DNA of 64,000 nt, from the NCBI GenBank assembly GCA_930367205.1, contig OV884012.1, forward strand, positions 52,225,239-52,289,238, read 5' to 3'. The translations under genes were made by a program, and so were the position numbers. Shown one piece after another: positions 57,486 through 64,000 of this stretch; the first letter of the stretch is position 1; each line of letters starts with the position of its first letter. This DNA is from Acanthosoma haemorrhoidale. Lineage: Eukaryota; Arthropoda; Insecta; Hemiptera; Acanthosomatidae. Under the pieces are notes generated by a model. The model was given only the letters and a program-made list of their open reading frames with translations. It had not been told where the DNA came from and made no database searches.

Positions 57486-60400
57486 ATGGAGAGGTTTTTA
57501 CCAGTCACTTTAGTTTTACTTGTGGCTGCCATTGGTGCTGTGAGTATTGTATAAACTTACTAAAACCGTTTCAGTAATTATAAAAGAATGTGAGCAAAAA
57601 ATGAATATATTGTGTAAACAAGCAAGAACAAAGAAAGCCTTTGTTAGAACGTTTTCGCTTAGGAATGAACATTTTATGGAGAGGAAGATAGCTAATCGAT
57701 ATATTATTCAAATTACACACACTGGAACCTAATATATACTTAAAATTCCTTCAAGGGATTGACCAAGCTTTCAGCATTAAGTGCGTTGTATAAAAAAAAA
57801 AGTCTAACTTGGGAATTGCCCCGTTCCCAACAGACACATCGACAAACTAGTTTGTCCAGTCTCACTAAATATACTCCAGACTTTATAATCAAGAGGGGTA
57901 ACAAACTGCACTCGAGAGAAAAACAAAAAGATCACAGGCTAGTAACCTGTTCCGAGATGTGAAGCTTAATCACGTGGTTTCGATGGAACAGAAACATGGT
58001 GGTAGCGTAAATTTTACTTATGACCAACATTAATTAATTAAGCCAACATTAGTAAGCGTGTAATGGAACTGATTTCAATACTTACCCCTAATATACCCCC
58101 CCTAATATTTTAAGTATTTTGAATTTGTTTTGATTTTAAGTTTTTTTAGATGGTGGTGATTTAAACAATTTTTTGAACAAAACACCGATTAGGTTTTCAC
58201 GATCAGTTGATAATCATTAAAGAAAGTCAAATGGAATTCACTTGAATTTCCCAGATGCATCATGTTCTGGTGAGTGGCTGTTCATAGCATTGGTTATTCG
58301 TTCCGATTTGATGAAAGTCAGAAGCAATATTGGTCAATATTAGTCAAAAGCACTGATCTTCAATACTCCCGGCTGAAGTTTGATCTTGGTTGACGACAGA
58401 AAAATTTGCCTTTGGTACGGTCTTTGTAGCCGAAGTGTCCAGTACACTGTACTGGCCTCGAGGCTCCTTCAATCTGTTCACTCAAGCGGACAGTTTCTTC
58501 ACGTCTCTTAATTAGCCTTGAGCCGTTTACCTTATAATTGTTAATAATTTACACAATTCAAGACTTATACATGGTGAGCCAAATGGAAAAGAAATTTATA
58601 TATTAGTACAACTCCTCCCTTTGAAATGTAACCTGTAGAAACGTTTGAAAAATATAACACGAAAAATTTAATTTTATGTCTAGAAAAAAACTTAGTGTTT
58701 CTTACTTTAAATTTACTTGAATGAAATATATATATTAATATTCGCTAAATTCATGCTCACGTGACAGGTTTGCTCGTAACTTTGTGATTTTCAATAAAAA
58801 CACGAGGAAACAAAACTGATCCTATTTAAACAGCCGAGATAAATAAAAATAATAACATTCAATAAATTTTGCATAATGTAAAAATAGTATGATGTAATTA
58901 TAGCAATGGAGAATGGAGTGGTATTCAGCTTACAGTGATTGGTTTGATCTTATGCTACCTCTCTGTGTTTTGATTAGTATATAATTTTGTCGGGGATCAA
59001 CTAAGAAGTGAGTCCTGGAGATATTCTTGTTAATTGGTTTTTACCGTTTTGACTAGTTATTACTACTATGTATGAATAAGACTCATGGTGTGGTATGTTT
59101 TCCTACATACATCAGAAATTAAATGTTAACAAACTGTATTGGGTTTTATGTAATGCTTCTCTTGATGTTTACAAAACAAAAAAGTGATTCTCCAGTTTTA
59201 GAGAACCTTGGATCTAATATAATCACTAATCAGTATTAATTAAGAAGTAATATCTGAACATTAGGCTATAATTTTAGGGAGATTGAAACGATTTAGGAGG
59301 ACTGGAAGTTGTTTGGTCAGCCGAAATATCAGTAGCATTTATCATTTTTTTGAGAAAATATTGCTTTGTTCTAACAGTTTCCGCAGGTTATTTATCTATG
59401 GTATACTTGAGAGGCATGAAACCAAATAGAACTTATTTTTATATATTAAGATTTTCCCAATATATACATATTTTTTTTCTTTTCAATTTTTCATTTAGGC
59501 TCAACTCTCAGACGAGATGCGGGGAGAACTGGATGCATGTAAGTCGACGTTCAATGTCACAGAAGGCAAGTAATCACATTCAACTGATTTCTTTTTAATT
59601 GATGCTTTTTGCTTGATAGTAGAGTTGCGTCACATTTGGATAAGTTTTTTATTTTTTGTCAAATAATTATGATTTAATGCGTTTCCGTATCATGATTACC
59701 ACAAGGGATAATTCACTTCAGTTAGTAATTCTTCGGAATCAAATCCAACTTCATATCCTTGAGCACTCGTAGAAATATCATGATTTCATTTCTTTTTTTT
59801 TCTCATCAGAATGCTTTTTCTTTTACTTTATTCGGTAGACTGATTTTTGTCATTCAACATAAGTATATATCTGTACCTCGGAGGGATACAACAATATGTC
59901 CATTTTTTTCCATATTGACTTTATTACAGAGTTAAAGGTTTTTTTTCATTTTATAACAACTGCATGATGTAAATAACAATAAATATAATGTTCTGGTAAA
60001 ATATTGTTTCAACTCTATCTCAATAAATAGCTGTGCCAATAACACTTTTTGTTGAAAAAAAGTTTAAAACTCCTCTCCTGTAAAGTTATGAAAATGGACA
60101 TAGTGTTGTATCTTTCCGAGGTACAGATATAAGTATTACAATAAATCCATCTTGACTGGCAATCGAAAGTATTTGTAGTCTGTCCTTTAGGGTTTGGCAA
60201 ACAAAATATACCTCATGTTTGAAGGTAGTATGCAGTCACGAATTACCACCTCCCTTTAATTAGGACCAAACCAACGATTATTCCCTGCTATAACAGTTAA
60301 TAATGAACAATTGAAAAATATTCATAGATGATCCCTCATGGTACACTTACTGGCTCAAAACCATTTTAAGCAAACAAGTAACGCCATCTCCATGCTCGAC

Positions 60401-62144
60401 TGGCTGCAGGACTTTGACCGTTTGCAATTTGTTGACTCCTTCCCAACGAGTGTACATTTATTTTTTACAGTCAAGCTCAATTCACTCTAACGGTCAAGAA
60501 TGATCCAGACAATGACTGATGCTCAAGTGGGTTTTGAACGAAACTGTCCGGAGAGAATCTAGCTGTAGTTTGTTTATTTATTTAGTTTTTCTTGTTTGGA
60601 TGGTATATCAATTCATTTTTAGCAGTCAGATTTAAAAAAAAAAATTATATTAAAAAATATGGCCATATATATGCATATGAAGACTACAGGGGAAACACTT
60701 TTTTAAGTCGATCTAGAAACTTTTCAGGAAAAGAAAAAAAATTACTGTTCCCAAAACTTTTACGCTGACGACTCGCAAATCTATTTATCCCCCCCTTCGT
60801 TGCCTGGGCAAACCTGAAAAACTGAGGTTTATTGCAGCGAAAACCCAGGCAATTGCCATAATCTTCAGTTATCTCAGCCTCAGATCCTTTGCCGATGTTT
60901 CCGCTTTAACTCTTAATAACCTTCCCATCATGTTTTCTCCAAACCTCAGTCTTCTCCCGGAACACTAAATCTTGTCTCTCTGACCTTAACACTCCTGCCC
61001 ACAAAACTGCAGCATACGATCGGTCCTTCCTTGCTTCTTTATTACCCTCTGGATTTCTCTACCTCCTAAATATTTTGATTTTAACCAAACCACAGCACCT
61101 GCAGCAATAAATTGATTTTCATTCGACTTTTAATACTAAATTAACACTTCTGCTGAACAGTAAAATAATTCAAATGACTAATTTTTTATTTAAACAAAAA
61201 CGTTTTTGACAGCTTAGATCTTTGTTTAAATAAGTTATATTGTGGAGAGAAAGAAGGTTGGTTGTTTGATTTATATCCTTCCACTATGGAGCCTACACTA
61301 TAGCTCGAAAATTTCAAATCATTCTAATACGTAAGCATATTATCAATATTCGATTATTGTGGCTGTAATTTTTGGAAAAAACTTCTATACAATTATTCCA
61401 GAGAAATCATTTGTCATAGCTTTTATACAATAGTAGTATAATGAGTTTTTCTCGTAAGTTCCATTTGATACAAAAAAGGCACGGGAACTATAGCTCCATA
61501 AACATCATGAAGAATTATAAATTAATAAGCCGGTATTAAATAAAAATGTATGATTGTGGTTATCAAATTTATGAGTTCGACGACCTGATTAGCAATATTG
61601 TATTTCTCAAACTATAATTAAAAATGTGATTAAAGCTGTGTGTAGCAACTTTAACTTGGCCACCAATTCCTTCAAAAGGGATGATATTTTGCATGTTAGT
61701 TCCATTCGATACCCTGATGATCACTAAAGATAATAACATACTTCAATTTTACATACAAGATACATTACAATTGTTTCATTTTTTGTTTTAACTCAGTACA
61801 AGTGGTTTAACTATTTTGTTTGTTAATTGTTTAGAGGATGTCAAAACTATTAGTGAAAAGCAGTCTCCAACTTCTCAGGAAGCTAAGGTACTTTTAATAA
61901 CAATATACATTATTATATATTACATTATAGTTTGACGATCTATATTGATTTTATGTCATCGTTCTTATTGACAAAATTTACTTTCACTAATTAATTTATT
62001 TAATGTATCAATAATTAATTTATGATTATTGTTATGCTTTAATTTAAATTTAATTTCAATTGTATATTTATAAAACTGAATTCAACAAATTTTCTATTTT
62101 TTTTTCAGTGTTATCTGCATTGCATCTTCTGGAAAATGGATGTG
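57486..62144 (+). CDS. Odorant-binding protein (PBP/GOBP), exons 1-4, 3' end beyond window
   Basis: Secreted carrier of hydrophobic ligands, as in sensillar lymph. Exons: 57486-57539, 59499-59565, 61835-61887, 62109-62144 (70 codons so far). Exon 1 encodes a signal peptide, MERFLPVTLVLLVAAIGA, ending just before GTGAGT. Exon 2 opens the mature protein (AQLSDEMRGELDACKSTFNV), with Cys1 of the six-Cys family pattern. Exon 3 gives DVKTISEKQSPTSQEAK. Exon 4 starts CYLHC, i.e. Cys2-x3-Cys3, the hallmark spacing of OBPs. Phases agree only if intron 2 uses a GC donor (GAAG/GCAAGTA at 59566-59567); the alternative GT donor at 59570 runs into a stop. Introns 1 and 2 are about 2.0 and 2.3 kb, with transposon debris in intron 2. 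I found no exon with Cys4-6 before 64000, so the rest should lie downstream. Confidence 0.85.
57569..57728 (+). repeat. Direct repeat, downstream copy in OBP intron 1
   Basis: Partner of 56891-57039, starting 30 bases after the exon 1 donor. It is slightly longer because of an insertion around 57600-57625. The two copies bracket the OBP promoter and first exon. Confidence 0.85.
59860..60140. mobile_element. Short palindromic MITE in OBP intron 2
   Basis: The left arm (about 59862-59912) and right arm (about 60089-60138) are inverted repeats. They share 'tatctgtacctcgga', 'gatacaaca' and 'atgtccatttt', with weaker inverted similarity continuing inward. There is no coding frame. It looks like a non-autonomous DNA transposon; no target duplication was identified. 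Confidence 0.65.
60750..61110 (+). pseudogene. Non-LTR retrotransposon RT fragment (CR1/L2-like)
   Basis: Around 60757-60800 the plus strand encodes FYADDSQIYLSP, the catalytic RT box of CR1/L2-type LINEs ('YADDTQLYLS'). The following 300 bases are C-rich and more coding-like than their surroundings, but are broken by stops and shifts. It lies in OBP intron 2. Confidence 0.6.
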
Positions 62145-62321
62145 GTAATGTATTACATATAATTCAAGTTCTTTTTTCAATGTTAAGTAAAATCTAGTCT
62201 GAATTGTAGAGGTTACAATGGATTGGCCCATCCGTTGTTTGCCGACTCGTGTCAACAAATTTTTACTTGCTTTCACATCTTTTGACTTTACCTAATTTAT
62301 CACTGCATCTTGTGCATTAGA

Positions 62322-62450
62322 ATGACAAAAGAATCATCCAGCCAGCTCTGCTTTACGGTGCACCAATATTCAGCCACCTGGGCAAAATCACTGCTAGAAG
62401 ACTCCAACAATTCAGTAATGGCGCACCCCTTTGTCTTTTCTACCCTTCTC
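62322..62450 (+). pseudogene. Jockey-like LINE RT thumb fragment
   Basis: The plus-strand peptide RIIQPALLYGAPIFSHLGKI, followed by TARRLQQF, matches the equivalent part of the LINE at 53403-55540 (ILRPTLLYGAPLF, TAKKLQQF). The fragment is short and then loses its frame. It follows OBP exon 4 by about 180 bases, so it is in the next intron. Confidence 0.75.
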
Positions 62451-63780
62451 AATCTATGGCAACATATGGTCGTTAAGGAACTCTGGTTAGGCTTCCCATT
62501 ATTCCAAGCCATGCGTGAGCAATGGTTTGCTATCTTTTAGAGCACTTCTTAACACCAACCAATATACAGCCACCACCTCCTTAAAATTGATTCTTAAAAG
62601 CAGTTCATAGTGTATGTGTTTTACCTAAAATAAATGTTTTCAGTTTCTTAAAAAGCAAAACAAAAGGTTAGTCATAAAATACAAATTTATTTGTCTCTAC
62701 AGTTCCCCTCAGTTTTTGATAAAAACACAAGCATTTCAGCTGACTTATACAGTCTTTATCTGACGAAGACACATATGAAAATAAGAAATTACAATAAATT
62801 TAGTCTAACTAAATTGCATACAAATTTGTTGAAGAGAGAACTTACATGTTTTGAAAACTTTAAAAGAACAAACAGTTAAGTCTTGCAAACATTCCAAGTC
62901 ATCAATATCAATACTAAAATATTCCGTATGAAAATTATTTTTGTCAAAATTTATAATTATTTAAGATTAATTAGCTGCTCAGAGATAAATTGTATATCTA
63001 TTGTCAACAATGTCATAAAATAGGAAAAAACACTATTTTAAAATAAAGGTAGTGTATCTACCTCCTTCGTGTCTGAATGTCAACAGACGAACTTAGTAAA
63101 AGTAGAAGTGGTAGGACGGGAGAATACGGGTCTTTACAATTTCGTCTTATTTATTCACCTTAATGCTATTGAGTTTGATTGTTTCCTGTTGGTTGTTGGA
63201 AAAATGGCATAGAAGCGATACTTACTAAGGGGCGTCTTTGTGCCATGCTTGAAGGAGTCTCTGAAGTTGTTCTTAACATCTGATCTCTTTCTTTATGTTC
63301 TATGTTCTATTAGTCCTCCGGGTGAAGGTACTATCGCTTTGGCCACACTATAGCCTGTAAACTCCTCACCTGTTATTCATGTATAAAGTCCTTGTGGGAA
63401 ACCATCCAATGACAGGGTTGTCAATTGCGGAAAGGGACTTGCACATCGGATCTCCTGATTCCCCTTCCCAGTTTCTTCAACATGTTACCAAGATAAGGCT
63501 GTAAGAACACTGTTAAGGTTAGTTTGGTTTATCAATAATAGCAAACTCAAATACCTTGAACTATAATGATATTAATGAACTGTATTTACGAAGGTGTCTA
63601 AAAGAAACATATTATACCTGAAGGCCTTTAATTAATATTAAAATTACGTTATTTTAAAACAAAAATTCTATTGTTTGATAAATAATCAATCCTTATTTTA
63701 ATTAAATTATTGATTAGAATGACAAAAATAAAGAGATGCTATAAACCGAAAATAATATAAAAAATAACACTGTATACGTA
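62451..63780. other. Probable OBP intron 4, no exon found
   Basis: I searched for an exon with the remaining conserved Cys residues of the OBP. An acceptor-like 'ctctacag' at about 62694-62701 is followed by an open stretch, but the peptide has no OBP character. 63060-63500 is less AT-rich, without recognisable motifs. Confidence 0.35.
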
Positions 63781-63819
63781 TGCGTCTATTTGTAGAATAG
63801 TATCTAATTACATAACTTA

Positions 63820-64000
63820 ACTGATCGGTGAGAATGCCAGAAGAAGAAGACATTACTTGATTAGATCCGTCTATATATGTTCTGTTATGGTTGGCAGTCG
63901 GCAGGACTTGGTCCGTTGATGCGGTGGTTAAGTTGGTTACCATAACCTATCTGGTTGTCTGATTGAAGACAAATATGTTGGAGTTGTTCTTCAGACTCCG
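63820..64000 (-). repeat. Retroelement leader/LTR-like segment, matching 3.19-3.40 kb
   Basis: Same orientation and block order as 3190-3400, with 'gtctatatatg', 'gcaggacttgg', 'tggttgtctg' and 'tggagttgtt'. It runs off the window edge. By analogy with the left-hand copy it is probably the leader or LTR of another BEL/Pao-type element. Confidence 0.45.

Noticed and set aside
62310..62540. 76-codon plus-strand frame
   Set aside because: Out of phase with the LINE thumb-domain peptide encoded by the same bases.

Overview
This is nuclear DNA of an arthropod, almost certainly an insect. It is AT-rich and gene-sparse, with spliced genes, arthropod TATA + TCAKTY core promoters, an odorant-binding-protein gene, and many transposable elements (BEL/Pao and Ty3/gypsy LTR elements, jockey-like and other LINEs, mariner, Tigger, hAT, MITEs). 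There are no operons, no convincing tRNA or rRNA genes and no CRISPR arrays.

Layout. 1-3.4 kb: decayed BEL/Pao retrotransposon (minus) with a mariner of intact ends inserted in its gag zinc-knuckle region. 5.25-6.0 kb: terminal exon and 3' UTR of a plus-strand tail-anchored, VAP-like gene. 6-11.5 kb: AT-rich DNA without recognisable genes. 11.5-19.6 kb (minus): complete ten-exon gene for the NEDD8-activating enzyme E1 regulatory subunit (NAE1/APP-BP1, 537 aa), with a Tigger remnant in its last intron. 19.8-29.6 kb: intergenic, with a ~490-bp MITE, one small predicted membrane protein and a minisatellite-bearing inverted-repeat element. 29.6-33.1 kb: retroelement debris and two palindromic elements, one with ~180-bp arms. 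36.3-39.2 kb (minus): complete five-exon mitochondrial ribosome recycling factor gene (MRRF, 261 aa). 40.9-46.4 kb: two hAT insertions. The second is a head-to-head inverted dimer in which a full-length element with an intact 601-aa transposase adjoins an internally deleted inverted copy, all bounded by one 8-bp target duplication. 49-50 kb: probable solo LTR. 52.7-56.6 kb (minus): internally deleted mariner, 5'-truncated jockey-like LINE and gypsy-type gag with a tRNA-Lys-type primer binding site. 57.4-62.1 kb (plus): promoter and first four coding exons of an odorant-binding protein whose remaining exons lie past the window; its second intron uses a GC donor.

The host genes have unrelated roles: neddylation, mitochondrial translation, ER-type membrane anchoring and chemosensation. 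The most unusual object is the hAT inverted dimer. Its structure suggests abortive or aberrant transposition, and its shorter copy keeps an open in-frame reading frame for the DNA-binding and dimerisation ends of the transposase without two of the three catalytic acidic residues.
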